NCBI GenBank assembly: GCA_000514715.1
Contig: AZWL01000007.1
Coordinates: forward strand, 1-64,000
From: Streptomyces sp. CNH099
GTDB taxonomy: Bacteria > Actinomycetota > Actinomycetes > Streptomycetales > Streptomycetaceae
Reading direction: 5' to 3'
Length of the DNA: 64,000 bases
Position numbers and translations under genes: made by a program. This document shows positions 52,722 to 61,947 of the stretch, piece after piece; the stretch's first letter is position 1, and each line of letters opens with the position of its first letter. The notes beneath the pieces are model-generated. The model searched no databases. It was not told the origin of the DNA and worked only from the letters and a program-made list of their open reading frames with translations.

Positions 52722-53690
52722 CTACGACTTCGCGGCGCCGGCCGTCAGGCCGGTCACCAGGTGGCGCTGGACGAGGTAGAAGAACGCGGCCGCGGGGATC
52801 CCGATGAGCACGCCGGTGGCGGCCATCAGGTTCCACTGCTGGTCGTGCTCGCTGACGAAGGTCGCCAGGCCGATCGGCAGGGTGTACTTGTCGGAGCTGA
52901 GCATGAACACCGAGGCGAAGGCGAACTCCGACCACGCGGTGATGAAGGTGTAGAACGCGGCGACCGCCATGCCGGGCCGGGCCAGCGGCAGCACCAGCCG
53001 CCAGAACGTGCCGAAGGGCGTGAGCCCGTCGACCCGCCCGGCCTCGTCGATCTCGTGCGGGATGGTGTCGAAGTAGCCCTTGAGCAGCCAGGCGCAGTAC
53101 GGCACCGCCTGGGTGAGGTTGACGGCGATCAGCGCCCAGTACGTGTCCAGCAGGTCGAGCCCGGCCAGGATGTTGTACAGCGGCACGATCAGGATCGCGA
53201 ACGGGAACATCTGCGTGACCAGGAACGTCCACATCAGCTGCCGGTGGCCGGGGAAGCGCAGGCGCGAGACGGCGTACGCGGCGCTGGCGGAGACGAAGAC
53301 GCCGACCAGGCAGGTGCCGAGGCTGACGATCAGCGAGTTGCCGACCCACCGGAGGAAGTCGGTGTCGGCCAGCACGGTCGAGTAGTTCGACAGGCTGAGC
53401 TTCCCGGCGATCTCGTCGGCGTGCAGGAAGTCGGTCTTGTCGGGGCCGAGGGAGATCCAGGCGAGCCAGGCGACCGGGAAGAGCGCGACGAAGCTGGCCA
53501 GGAGCAGCGTGCCGTGCAGCGCGACGGACGCGGCGGTGCTGCGCTCGCCGCGGCGGCGCGGGCGGGCGGCAGCAGGGCCGGGTGGGCGGGAGCCAGCGGT
53601 CCCGGGCGGGCGGGAGACGGCGGTCCCGGGCGGGCGGGAGACGGCGGTCCCGGGCGGGCGGGAGACGGCGGTACGGGGCCGGCTGGTCAT
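52722..53690 (-). CDS. malG: Maltose/maltodextrin ABC transporter permease, with repeated N-terminal extension
   Basis: Inner-membrane permease (322 aa) of the CUT1 family with six TM helices. The EAA loop that contacts the ATPase reads DEAGRVDGLTPFGTFWRLVLPLARPG. The first 50 residues are an unusual Arg/Pro-rich extension made of repeated AVSRPPGT units, encoded by 24-bp tandem repeats, before TM1 (VALHGTLLLASFVALFPVAW). ATG 53690 overlaps the malF stop (ATGA). No ATPase (MsiK) is encoded here, as expected, because Streptomyces uses a shared one elsewhere. Confidence 0.9.
   Translation of the reverse strand: MTSRPRTAVSRPPGTAVSRPPGTAVSRPPGTAGSRPPGPAAARPRRRGERSTAASVALHGTLLLASFVALFPVAWLAWISLGPDKTDFLHADEIAGKLSLSNYSTVLADTDFLRWVGNSLIVSLGTCLVGVFVSASAAYAVSRLRFPGHRQLMWTFLVTQMFPFAILIVPLYNILAGLDLLDTYWALIAVNLTQAVPYCAWLLKGYFDTIPHEIDEAGRVDGLTPFGTFWRLVLPLARPGMAVAAFYTFITAWSEFAFASVFMLSSDKYTLPIGLATFVSEHDQQWNLMAATGVLIGIPAAAFFYLVQRHLVTGLTAGAAKS
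53584..53679. repeat. 24-bp tandem repeat in the 5' end of malG
   Basis: About four units, the central two or three nearly exact (gcgggagacggcggtcccgggcgg on the plus strand, in one phase), encode SRPPGTAV octapeptides at the cytoplasmic N-terminus of MalG. Because the unit is 24 bp, copy-number change would preserve frame. Confidence 0.8.
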
Positions 53691-54625
53691 CGGAGGGCCG
53701 CCTCCTCGTTGCGGTTCAGCCAGCGCCGGTAGACCGACACCAGCACGACGAGCATGGACAGGATGATCACGCCGTACGCTGCGGAGCCCGCGTAGTCCCG
53801 CGGCGTCTGCCCGAAGCCGAGCCGGTACGCCCAGGTGACCAGGATCTCCGTGTCCGGCGCGGTGGAGCCGAACAGCAGGAAGATGACGATGAACTGGTTG
53901 AACGTCCAGATGACGCCCAGCATGACCACCGTGCTGCTCACCGCGCGCAGCCCGGGCAGCGTCACGTACCGGAACCGCTGCCAGGGCGTGGCGCCGTCCG
54001 TCTCCGCGGCCTCGTACAGCTCGTTCGGGATCGCCTGCAGCCCGCCGAGCAGCGAGACCATCATGAACGGCACCCCGCACCAGGTGTTGACGACGATCGC
54101 CGCCGTCCGCTGCCAGAACGGCTCGCTGAGCCAGGCCGGTTCGGGCAGGCCGACGGAGGCGAACGCGGTGTTCAGCACGCCTCCGTCGGCGAGGATCATC
54201 CGCCAGGAGAAGACGGTGACGAAGACCGGCACCGCCCAGGGCAGGATCAGCGCCAGCCGGTACAGGGTGCGCCCGCGCATCCTGCGGTTGAGCAGGACGG
54301 CGAGGGCCAGGCCGATGCCGTAGTGGAGGGTGACGCAGGCGGCGGTCCAGAACAGCGTCCAGGCGAACTGCTTCCAGAAGGTGTCGGCGGCGCTGCCGGT
54401 GAGGATCTCGACGTAGTGGTCGAAGCCGACGAAGGAGAAGCTGTCCGGGATCTCGTTGACGCCGATGGTGCGGCCGACGTTGTCGCTGGTGGCGTCGGTG
54501 AGCGACAGGTAGATGCCGCGGCCGAGCGGGTACGCCACGAGCACGGCGAGGACGGCGGCCACCGGCGCCACCATGGCGTAGGCGTACCAGTGCCGGCTGT
54601 ACGACTTCTTGAGGCTGCTGATCAC
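53687..54625 (-). CDS. malF: Maltose/maltodextrin ABC transporter permease
   Basis: CUT1 permease (312 aa) that pairs with MalG. It has six TM segments (WYAYAMVAPVAAVLAVLVAYPLG first) and the EAA motif YEAAETDGATPWQRFRYVTLPGL. It lacks the long periplasmic insert of E. coli MalF, as actinobacterial forms do. It follows malE by 28 bases and overlaps malG by four, so the three are co-translated. Confidence 0.93.
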   Translation of the reverse strand: MISSLKKSYSRHWYAYAMVAPVAAVLAVLVAYPLGRGIYLSLTDATSDNVGRTIGVNEIPDSFSFVGFDHYVEILTGSAADTFWKQFAWTLFWTAACVTLHYGIGLALAVLLNRRMRGRTLYRLALILPWAVPVFVTVFSWRMILADGGVLNTAFASVGLPEPAWLSEPFWQRTAAIVVNTWCGVPFMMVSLLGGLQAIPNELYEAAETDGATPWQRFRYVTLPGLRAVSSTVVMLGVIWTFNQFIVIFLLFGSTAPDTEILVTWAYRLGFGQTPRDYAGSAAYGVIILSMLVVLVSVYRRWLNRNEEAALR

Positions 54626-54653
54626 TTCGGTGCCCTTCCGGCGCGCTGCGGCT

Positions 54654-55928
54654 CTACGCGAAGTCGGGGACCAGCTCGCCGAACTCCTCGGCGGTGGCGC
54701 CGAGTCCGTCCTCGACGCCGGTGTCGCCCTGGAAGATCGCGGCGAGGTTCTGCGCGAAGGCGTCGCCGAGCAGCGTGCTGTACTCGGGCAGCGCGGGGCG
54801 CGGCTGAGCGGTGTCGGCCAGCACCCGCTGGTAGTCGGCGATGCCCGGGGCGGCCTTGACCTCGTCGGTGTAGGCGGAGGTGCGGGTGGGCAGGGTGCCG
54901 TTCCGCAGCGCGATCTCCGACTGGGTCTTCGCGGAGGTCATCCAGCCGACGAACTCGATGGCGGCGTCCCGGTGGGCTTCGTCGGAGCCGTTGTAGACGG
55001 AGAGGTTGTGGCCGCCGGTGGGGGCGCCGGCCGCGCCGGTGGAGCCGGCCGGGACGGGGGCGATCCCGAGGTTGGACTTGGCCTCGAACGCGGAGCCGGC
55101 GTAGACGTTCGTCAGCTCCCAGGGCCCCTGGATGATCATGGCGACCTCGCCGTTGACGAACGCGTCCTGCATGTGGGCGTAGGCGTCGGCGGTGACGTCG
55201 AGGTCGGCGGTGCCGGGGGCGTCGACGATCTCCTTGGCCTTCGTCACGCCGGTGACGGCCGCGGGCGAGTCGACGGTGATCTTCCCGGCCCCGGCGTCGA
55301 CCATGTCGGTGCCCTCACCGAAGAGGAACGGCAGCGTGTAGTACGGGTCCTTGTGGAGCCAGAAGCCGTCCGCGCCGGCCTTGTCCTCGACGTCGGCGGC
55401 GACGTCCATCAGCTCGTCCCAGTCGGCGGGCGGCGCGTCGTGGCCGGCCTGCTGCAGCAGGTCCTTGTTCCACATCAGCGCGAGCGTGTCGGTGACGATC
55501 GGGGCGCCGTAGGTCTGGCCCTCGTACTGCGCCTGCTTGAGCAGCGACGGCGTGAAGTCGTCCGGCTTCGCGAGGGCCGCGGTGCCGTCGAGCGGGGCGA
55601 GGAACTGCGACTTGGCCCAGGAGGCGGTCCAGCCGACCTCGGTGCGGATGACGTCCGGGGCGCCCTTGGTGCCGGCGGCGGTGGTGAACTTGTTCTGGGC
55701 CTGGTCGAAGGGGACGTTGACGTAGTCGACGTCGATGTCGGGGTGGGCCTTCTCGAACTCCTTGATCAACGCCCGGTACGCGGGTGCCTCGTTGGTGGCG
55801 TTGGAGGTGTCCCACCAGGTGATCGTCACCGGGCCGCCGGCGCTCCCGCCGTCGCCGTCGTCGCCGCAGGCCGTCGCCACCAGCGCAAGTGATGCGGCCA
55901 GGGCGGTGGCGGCTATGCCACGTCGCAT
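54654..55928 (-). CDS. malE: Maltose/maltodextrin-binding lipoprotein
   Basis: Extracellular solute-binding protein (424 aa) anchored by a lipobox LVATAC with lipidated Cys21. Mature-domain features of the family are visible: VTITWWDTSN, the hinge strand GTKGAPDVIRTEVGWTASWAKS, VNGEVAMIIQGPWELTNV and GGHNLSVYNGS. ATG 55928 follows GGAGAG; the upstream in-frame start at 55964 would bury the signal. It is the first gene of malEFG-aglA, and its promoter region carries the MalR-type operator at 56018-56040. Confidence 0.92.
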   Translation of the reverse strand: MRRGIAATALAASLALVATACGDDGDGGSAGGPVTITWWDTSNATNEAPAYRALIKEFEKAHPDIDVDYVNVPFDQAQNKFTTAAGTKGAPDVIRTEVGWTASWAKSQFLAPLDGTAALAKPDDFTPSLLKQAQYEGQTYGAPIVTDTLALMWNKDLLQQAGHDAPPADWDELMDVAADVEDKAGADGFWLHKDPYYTLPFLFGEGTDMVDAGAGKITVDSPAAVTGVTKAKEIVDAPGTADLDVTADAYAHMQDAFVNGEVAMIIQGPWELTNVYAGSAFEAKSNLGIAPVPAGSTGAAGAPTGGHNLSVYNGSDEAHRDAAIEFVGWMTSAKTQSEIALRNGTLPTRTSAYTDEVKAAPGIADYQRVLADTAQPRPALPEYSTLLGDAFAQNLAAIFQGDTGVEDGLGATAEEFGELVPDFA

Positions 55929-56017
55929 AGTGAACTCTCCTTCAGCAGGGAACCGCGACCGCACAGCGCGGCGCCGGACGCCGAGGAAGCTAACAGGATT
56001 GAAACGCGACCGAAAGA

Positions 56018-56040
56018 CCTTGCAATGAATTTCTGCAAGG
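56018..56040. promoter_or_regulatory. MalR-type operator between malE and malR
   Basis: A perfect 7-bp inverted repeat CCTTGCA-N9-TGCAAGG lies in the 148-base divergent promoter region. The CTTGCA half-site is the known MalR recognition element in Streptomyces. It overlaps TTGCAA sequences able to serve as -35 elements in both directions, so it can control malE and autoregulate malR. Confidence 0.8.
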
Positions 56041-56076
56041 CGTTACGGTCCTTGCCGAGAACCAGGGAGGCACCAC

Positions 56077-57117
56077 GTGCGCCAGGAACAGTCAGGTGCC
56101 GCGACGGCGCGGCTTGCCGACCTCGCGGCCCAGGCCGGGGTGAGCGAGGCCACCGTCAGCCGGGTCCTGAACGGCAAGCCGGGCGTGGCCGACACCACCC
56201 GGCAGGCCGTGCTGGCCGCGCTCGACGTGCTCGGCTACGAGCGGCCGGTGAAGCTGCGCCGGCGCAGCGCGGGCCTGATCGGCCTGCTCATACCCGAGCT
56301 GGACAACCCGATCTTCCCCGGCTTCGCCCAGGTCATCGGCCAGGCCCTGACCCGGCAGGGCTACACCCCGGTGCTTGCCGCGCAGACGCCCGGCGGCTCG
56401 ACGGAGGACGAGCTGACCGAGATGCTGGTGGAGCGCGGCGTGGACGGCATCGTCTTCGTCTCCGGGCTGCACGCCGACACCACCGCCGACATGGACCGCT
56501 ACCCGCGGCTGCGCGGCCAGGGCGTGCCGTTCGTGATGGTCGGCGGCTACTCGGAGAAGTTCCAGGGCACGTTCATCTCCCCCGACGACCGGGACGCGAT
56601 GCGGCAGTCGGTGACCCACCTGGCCTCCCTGGGCCACCGCCGCATCGGGCTCGCGCTCGGCCCCGGCCGCTTCGTGCCGGTGCAGCGGAAGGTCGAGGGG
56701 TTCCTCGACTCCATGCGCGACCTGCTGTCCGTGGCCGAGGACGACGCGCGGGCGGACATCGAGCACTCGCTGTACTCGCTGGAGGGCGGGCAGGCCGCCG
56801 CGGCGGCGCTGCTGGACCGCGGCTGCACGGCGATCGTGTGCGCAAGCGACATGATGGCGCTGGGCGCGATCCGCGCGGCGCGGCAGCGGGGGCTTGCGGT
56901 GCCGCGGCAGGTGTCGGTGGTGGGCTACGACGACTCGCCGCTCATCCCCTTCACCGACCCGCCGCTGACGACGGTGCGCCAGCCGGTGACGGCCATGGGG
57001 CAGGCGGCGGTGCGGGCGCTGCTGGAGGAGATAGGCGGCACGCCGGCGCCGCACAGCGAGTTCGTGTTCCACCCGGAGCTGGTGGTGCGGGGGTCGACGG
57101 CCTCGGCGCCCGGGTGA
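56077..57117 (+). CDS. malR: LacI-family repressor of maltose use
   Basis: Transcriptional repressor (346 aa). The N-terminal HTH is RLADLAAQAGVSEATVSRVLNG followed by the hinge helix region DVLGYERP. The periplasmic-binding-like effector domain contains IGLLIPELDNPIFPGFAQ, GHRRIGLALGP and VVGYDDSPLIPFTDPPLTTVRQP. GTG 56077 is six bases after GGGAGG. It is divergent from malEFG-aglA, with the inverted CTTGCA repeat between them, which supports the MalR name rather than a generic LacI protein. The inducer is probably maltose or a maltodextrin. Confidence 0.9.
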   Translation: MRQEQSGAATARLADLAAQAGVSEATVSRVLNGKPGVADTTRQAVLAALDVLGYERPVKLRRRSAGLIGLLIPELDNPIFPGFAQVIGQALTRQGYTPVLAAQTPGGSTEDELTEMLVERGVDGIVFVSGLHADTTADMDRYPRLRGQGVPFVMVGGYSEKFQGTFISPDDRDAMRQSVTHLASLGHRRIGLALGPGRFVPVQRKVEGFLDSMRDLLSVAEDDARADIEHSLYSLEGGQAAAAALLDRGCTAIVCASDMMALGAIRAARQRGLAVPRQVSVVGYDDSPLIPFTDPPLTTVRQPVTAMGQAAVRALLEEIGGTPAPHSEFVFHPELVVRGSTASAPG

Positions 57118-57118
57118 A

Positions 57119-57135
57119 CGGCCCCGCCGGGGCCG
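57119..57135 (+). terminator. Short hairpin terminator after malR
   Basis: A perfect 7-bp stem CGGCCCC-GCC-GGGGCCG begins two bases after the malR stop, between malR and the convergent sigma-factor gene. Confidence 0.6.
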
Positions 57136-57211
57136 GGTGCCGGGAAGGATGCTTGCAAAATCTTTCCACGCGGTCCCGGCGGTGGTGACCGCGCGGCCGC
57201 GGGTACGGGAC

Positions 57212-58450
57212 TCAGTCGAGGTAGCCGCGGAGCTGGTCCGCGAAGGCGTGGTCCCGCAGCTTGTTGAGCGTCTTGGACTCGATCTGCCGGATCCGCTCGC
57301 GCGTCACGCCGAAGATGCGGCCGATCTCCTCCAGCGTCCGCGGCCGGCCGTCGATCAGCCCGTAGCGCAGCTGCACGACCTTGCGCTCCCGCTCCCCCAG
57401 CGTGGACAGCACCGCCTCCAGGTGCTCGCGCAGCAGCAGGAACGCCGCCGACTCCACGGGGGACGCGGCGTCGCCGTCCTCGATGAGGTCGCCGAGGGCG
57501 ACGTCCTCCTCCTCGCCGACCGGCGCGTGCAGCGACACCGGCTCCTGGGCGAGCCGCAGCACCTCGCTCACCCGCTCCTCGGGCAGCCCGAGGTGGGCGG
57601 CGACCTCCTCCGGCGTCGGCTCGTAGCCGCGCTCCTGAAGCATGCGGCGCTGGACGCGTACGACCCGGTTGATCAGCTCGACGACGTGCACCGGCACCCG
57701 GATCGTGCGCGCCTGGTCGGCGAGGGCGCGGGACATGGCCTGGCGGATCCACCAGGTCGCGTACGTGGAGAACTTGTAGCCGCGGGCGTAGTCGAACTTC
57801 TCCACCGCGCGTATCAGCCCGAGGTTGCCCTCCTGGACCAGGTCGAGCATCGTCAGCCCGCGGCCCACGTACCGCTTGGCGACGGAGACGACCAGGCGCA
57901 GGTTCGCCTCGATCAGCCGGCGCTTGGCCATGCGGCCCAGCACCACGAGCCGGTCCAGGTCCAGCGCGAGCTGCGAGACCAGGTCCGGCTCGCCGGCGAG
58001 CTTCTCCTCGGCGAACAGCCCGGCCTCGACACGCCGGGCCAGCTCCACCTCCTCCGCGGCGCTGAGCAGCGGAATCCGGCCGATCTCCCGCAGGTACTGG
58101 CGGAACAGGTCGGACGAGGGCCCGCCGCGCTCGGGCCGCACGGCCGAGGCCGGCGGCGGAGCGGGCATCGCCGGCTCACCCGCGCCCGCGGGCTCGTCGA
58201 GCCCGGCCGGAGCCCCGTTCGGCAGCGTCAGGACATCCGGCGCGACCTCGCGCCCGGGCAGTACGGAAGTGTCGAGGGTCTGGGTCTGCACGGGGGCGAC
58301 CTCCAGGGTGGTCACTGCCGGTTCGGGGACGTGGGGCAGCGGAACGGCTGCGGCGTACTCGCCGCCTTCCGTCCCGATCGTGGATAGCGGATCCCTGGCG
58401 GCTTGTCGCCCCTTCCGGGCAACACCGCCACGCTCCGAGGACTCAGGCAC
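57212..58450 (-). CDS. hrdA: RNA polymerase sigma factor of the RpoD family (HrdA-like)
   Basis: Group 1/2 sigma-70 factor (412 aa). The first 125 residues are a variable, Pro/Ala-rich tail. Then come region 1.2 ([29 protein letters not shown]), region 2 ([61 protein letters not shown]), region 3 ([20 protein letters not shown]) and region 4 ([45 protein letters not shown]). It lacks the long acidic N-terminus of the principal factor HrdB. Its place just downstream of dnaG matches hrdA of S. coelicolor as I recall it, so the symbol is positional. The start GTG 58450 is the best available but its ribosome-binding site is poor; a later GTG is possible. Confidence 0.85.
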   Translation of the reverse strand: MPESSERGGVARKGRQAARDPLSTIGTEGGEYAAAVPLPHVPEPAVTTLEVAPVQTQTLDTSVLPGREVAPDVLTLPNGAPAGLDEPAGAGEPAMPAPPPASAVRPERGGPSSDLFRQYLREIGRIPLLSAAEEVELARRVEAGLFAEEKLAGEPDLVSQLALDLDRLVVLGRMAKRRLIEANLRLVVSVAKRYVGRGLTMLDLVQEGNLGLIRAVEKFDYARGYKFSTYATWWIRQAMSRALADQARTIRVPVHVVELINRVVRVQRRMLQERGYEPTPEEVAAHLGLPEERVSEVLRLAQEPVSLHAPVGEEEDVALGDLIEDGDAASPVESAAFLLLREHLEAVLSTLGERERKVVQLRYGLIDGRPRTLEEIGRIFGVTRERIRQIESKTLNKLRDHAFADQLRGYLD

Positions 58451-58608
58451 CGCCCCCAGTGTGGGGTACGACACACGCCTGGCAGTAGAGTTGTGCGGCC
58501 ATATTTTGTGCCCGGGCCGTGACCGGATGGTTACGCAACGGACGAATGCCCACGCTCGGGGCAGCCCCGGGGCACGGCGGGCTGTCCCGGCGTGCCGCCG
58601 CGGGTGCG

Positions 58609-60564
58609 TCAGAGGGCTGCGGCGCCGCGGGCGCGGAGGGATTCGCGGTACTGCTGGAGCGTCCACAGCTCCTGCTGTGCCGCCTCGAACTGCTCCGGCG
58701 GGCCCTGCGCGCCCAGGCGGTGGACCGCGCTGCGGACGTCCTCGATGCGGCGGTTGACCGCCGCCAGGCGGACGCCGGCGAGCTGTTCGCCCGCGTAGAT
58801 CGCGTCGGGCTCGCGGCGGCTGCGGGGCGGTTCGACGGCCAGCTCCGTGATCAGCGACCGGACGCCGTCGTCGGGGGCGGCGTCGCGGACGCGGGCCAGG
58901 TAGGCGGCGCCGTCGCCGGCGTCGGTGACGCCGCCGGCCGCGTCGATGGCGGCGCGGACCGTGGCGTACGGGGCGGCGGTGAACTCGTCGGCGAGGTAGG
59001 CGTCGAAGGCGGGGGCGACCAGCTGGGGGTGCTGCAGCGCGAGCTTCAGCAGCTCGCGCTCGCGGTGCAGGTCCGGCGTCCGCAGGTACAGCGCCGGGCC
59101 GGTGGCGGCGGGACCGGCGGGTGCGCCGCCGGCGGGGGGCGCCCCGGCGGCCCGCCCCGGGCCCGGGCCCTGCCCGCCGCCGCGCGCGTGCCCCGGCCCC
59201 TGGCCCTGGCCCGGCCGGCCGCCCCGGCCGCCCGGTGCCGCGTACCGCGCGAGCTGCCGCACCCGGTTGATCACGAACCGCTCGTCGAGGATCCCCAGCA
59301 TCCCGCCCAGCCGCACCGCGTAGTCGTGCTGGATCGACACGTCCTTGATCCGCGCCACCACCGGCGCCGCCTGCTCCAGCGCCGCCGAACGGCCCTCCGC
59401 CGTGTCCAGGTTGTGCTGCGTGACGAACGAGCGGATGGCGAACTCGAACAGCGGCGACCGGTCCTCGATCAGCTGCTGCACCGCCTCGTCGCCCTTCGCC
59501 AGCCGCAGGTCGCACGGGTCCATGCCGCCCGGGCTGATCGCGATGGACGTACGGGCGGCGAACTTCTGGTCGTCCTCGAACGCGCGCAGCGCCGCCTTCT
59601 GGCCGGCCGCGTCGCCGTCGAACGTGAACACGACCTCGGAGCGGGAGTTGTCCGTGAGCACCCGCCGCAGGATCTTCACGTGCTCGCCGCCGAAGGCCGT
59701 GCCGCAGGTCGCGATGGCCGTCGTCACCCCGGCCAGGTGGCAGGCCATGACGTCGGTGTACCCCTCGACGACGACCGCCCGGCCCTGCTTGCCGATGTCC
59801 CGCTTGGCCTGGTCGATCCCGTACAGCACCTGGGACTTGCGGTAGATCGGCGTCTCCGGCGTGTTCAGGTACTTCGGCCCGTTGTCGTCCTCGCGCAGCC
59901 GCCGGGCGCCGAAGCCGACGACCTCGCCGGTGATGTCCCGGATCGGCCACATCAGCCGGCCGCGGAACCGGTCGATGGGCCCGCGGCGGCCGTCCTGCGC
60001 CAGCCCCGAGAGCGTCAGCTCCTTGTCCGTGAACCCCCGGCCGCGCAGGAACCGCGTCAGGTGGTCCCAGCCGGCCGGCGCGTACCCCACGCCGAAGCGC
60101 TCGGCCGCCGCCTGGTCGAACCCCCGCTCCGCGAGGAACGCCCGCCCGGTCTCCGCCTCCGCGGACCCCAGCTGCTCGGCGTAGAACTGGGCGGCGACCT
60201 TGTGCGCCTCCAGCAGCCGGGTGCGCTCGCCCTGCTGGCGGCCGGGGGTGTATCCGCCCTCCTCGTACCGCAGGGTGATGCCGGCCTGGGCGGCGAGGCG
60301 CTCGATGGTCTCCGAGAAGGACAGGTGCTCGACCTTCATGACGAAGTCGACCGTGTCCCCGCCTTCCTGGCACCCGAAGCAGTGGTAGAGCCCCTTTGCC
60401 GGGCTGACGTGGAAGGAAGGGGACTTCTCATCATGAAAGGGGCACAGCCCCTTGAGGTTTCCGCCGCCGCCGGGGCGGAGCTGCAGGTACTCGGAGACGA
60501 CGGCGTCGATCGGAACCGCGTTCCTGACCGCCCGCACGTCGTCGTCGTTGATCCTGCCTGCCAC
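58609..60564 (-). CDS. dnaG: DNA primase
   Basis: Synthesises RNA primers at the replication fork. It is 651 aa. The N-terminal CHC2 zinc finger has C41, H44, C62 and C65 ([15 protein letters not shown]). The TOPRIM catalytic core has [13 protein letters not shown] and [13 protein letters not shown]. The family block [22 protein letters not shown] precedes it. Residues about 435-490 are a Gly/Pro/Gln-rich linker before the C-terminal helicase-binding domain. The linker is longer and more Gly-rich than usual. ATG 60564 follows the expected position. The sigma gene is downstream on the same strand, an order reminiscent of the dnaG-rpoD operon of other bacteria. Confidence 0.96.
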   Translation of the reverse strand: MAGRINDDDVRAVRNAVPIDAVVSEYLQLRPGGGGNLKGLCPFHDEKSPSFHVSPAKGLYHCFGCQEGGDTVDFVMKVEHLSFSETIERLAAQAGITLRYEEGGYTPGRQQGERTRLLEAHKVAAQFYAEQLGSAEAETGRAFLAERGFDQAAAERFGVGYAPAGWDHLTRFLRGRGFTDKELTLSGLAQDGRRGPIDRFRGRLMWPIRDITGEVVGFGARRLREDDNGPKYLNTPETPIYRKSQVLYGIDQAKRDIGKQGRAVVVEGYTDVMACHLAGVTTAIATCGTAFGGEHVKILRRVLTDNSRSEVVFTFDGDAAGQKAALRAFEDDQKFAARTSIAISPGGMDPCDLRLAKGDEAVQQLIEDRSPLFEFAIRSFVTQHNLDTAEGRSAALEQAAPVVARIKDVSIQHDYAVRLGGMLGILDERFVINRVRQLARYAAPGGRGGRPGQGQGPGHARGGGQGPGPGRAAGAPPAGGAPAGPAATGPALYLRTPDLHRERELLKLALQHPQLVAPAFDAYLADEFTAAPYATVRAAIDAAGGVTDAGDGAAYLARVRDAAPDDGVRSLITELAVEPPRSRREPDAIYAGEQLAGVRLAAVNRRIEDVRSAVHRLGAQGPPEQFEAAQQELWTLQQYRESLRARGAAAL

Positions 60565-60753
60565 GGGTGCAGTCTACGGCCGCGCGCCGACAGCGCCGAC
60601 AGCCCACGGCCCCTATACACCACCGCGCCGGCACCCGCGCCGGAGCCGTACCGGAGGACGGCCGGCAGGAACCCGCTCACCCGGCATGTTCCCCTTCCGC
60701 ACAGCAACTTCTTGCCGTAGTCCCCACCCCCGGCGCTCCCTACTCTGACGCGC

Positions 60754-61947
60754 ATGGTGATCTCCGAATCCCCCACACCGGCAGCCCCACCTGTGCCGTT
60801 CTTCTCCCAGGCACGGAGCTTCACCGAGCTGTGGCCGCAGATCAGTGAGCACGTCAACGCGGTCTTCGACCGGGGCAAGTACTCCCACGGCCGCCAGGTC
60901 GGCCAGCTGGAGCGCGCCGTCGCCGAGTACACCGGCGCCCGGCACGCCCTCGGTGTGAACAGCGGCACCGACGCCCTCGTCCTCCTGCTCCGGGCGGCGG
61001 GCATCGGCCCGGGTGACGAGGTCATCGTGCCCGCGTTCACCTTCTTCGCCTCCGCCTCCGCCGTCTCCATGGCCGGCGCCCGGCCCGTCTTCGCCGACAT
61101 CACGGCGGACGGCGACTACGCCATGGACCCGGACTCCGCGGCGGACCTCGTCACCGAGCGCACCCGCGCCGTGATGCCGGTGCACCTGTTCAGCCAGCTC
61201 GCCCCCATGGACCGGCTGCAGGACCTGGCGCGCCGCCACGACCTCACGGTGCTGGAGGACAGCGCGGAGGGCATCGGCATGCGCTGGGACGGCGTGCACG
61301 CCGGGCTGCTCGGCGCCGGCGGGGTGCTGTCCTTCTTCCCCACCAAGACCCTCGGCGCCCTCGGCGACGCCGGGATGATCCTGACGGACGACGACGACAT
61401 CGCCCAGCAGGCCGCGATCCTGCGCCACCACGGGCGGATGGGGAAGACGCTGGACCACATCGCCGGCATCTCCAACCTCTCCGGCGTCTCCGGCACCAAC
61501 AGCAAGATGGACGACGTCCAGGCCGCCGTGCTGCTGGCCAAGCTGACCCGCCTGGACGCCGACATCGCGCGGCGCAGACAGCTCGCGGAGGCGTACGACG
61601 AGCGGCTGCGGGGGCAGCCGGGCATCCACGCCCTGCCCCGCCTGGTGCCCCGGCCGGTCCGGTCGGACCCGGTCTTCTACGTCTACCTCGTCGAGGTCGA
61701 GGAGCGGGACGCGCTCGTCGAGCACCTCGCGGCCCGCGGCATCGGCACCGAGACGTACTACCCCCGCCCGCTCCACCTGCAGCCGTGCTACGCCGGACCC
61801 GAGCACCCCGAGGGGTCGCTGCCGGTCGCCGAGCAGGCCTGCAAGCGCACGCTGGGCCTGCCCTTCTACCCGGACCTCACCGAGGAGCAGGTGGACGTCG
61901 TGTGCGGGGCCATCGCCGACTTCTACGCCGGAGGTGCCGACCGGTGA
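60754..61947 (+). CDS. DegT/DnrJ/EryC1/StrS-family aminotransferase (first of pair)
   Basis: PLP-dependent sugar aminotransferase (397 aa). The PLP-binding Lys is K198 in LSFFPTKTLGALGDAG. Other family blocks are GVNSGTDALVLLLRAAGIGPGDEVIVPAFTF, TVLEDSAEGIG and SKMDDVQAAVL. Such enzymes transaminate keto-sugar nucleotides using glutamate or glutamine. The ATG start is divergent from dnaG across 190 bases, so this is probably the first gene of a new operon. Its stop overlaps the next aminotransferase start by four bases. The sugar and position aminated cannot be read from sequence. Confidence 0.92.
   Translation: MVISESPTPAAPPVPFFSQARSFTELWPQISEHVNAVFDRGKYSHGRQVGQLERAVAEYTGARHALGVNSGTDALVLLLRAAGIGPGDEVIVPAFTFFASASAVSMAGARPVFADITADGDYAMDPDSAADLVTERTRAVMPVHLFSQLAPMDRLQDLARRHDLTVLEDSAEGIGMRWDGVHAGLLGAGGVLSFFPTKTLGALGDAGMILTDDDDIAQQAAILRHHGRMGKTLDHIAGISNLSGVSGTNSKMDDVQAAVLLAKLTRLDADIARRRQLAEAYDERLRGQPGIHALPRLVPRPVRSDPVFYVYLVEVEERDALVEHLAARGIGTETYYPRPLHLQPCYAGPEHPEGSLPVAEQACKRTLGLPFYPDLTEEQVDVVCGAIADFYAGGADR

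Noticed and set aside
57150..57162. CTTGCA half-site after malR as a second MalR operator
   Set aside because: Only one half-site is present and no gene starts there; it lies between convergent genes.
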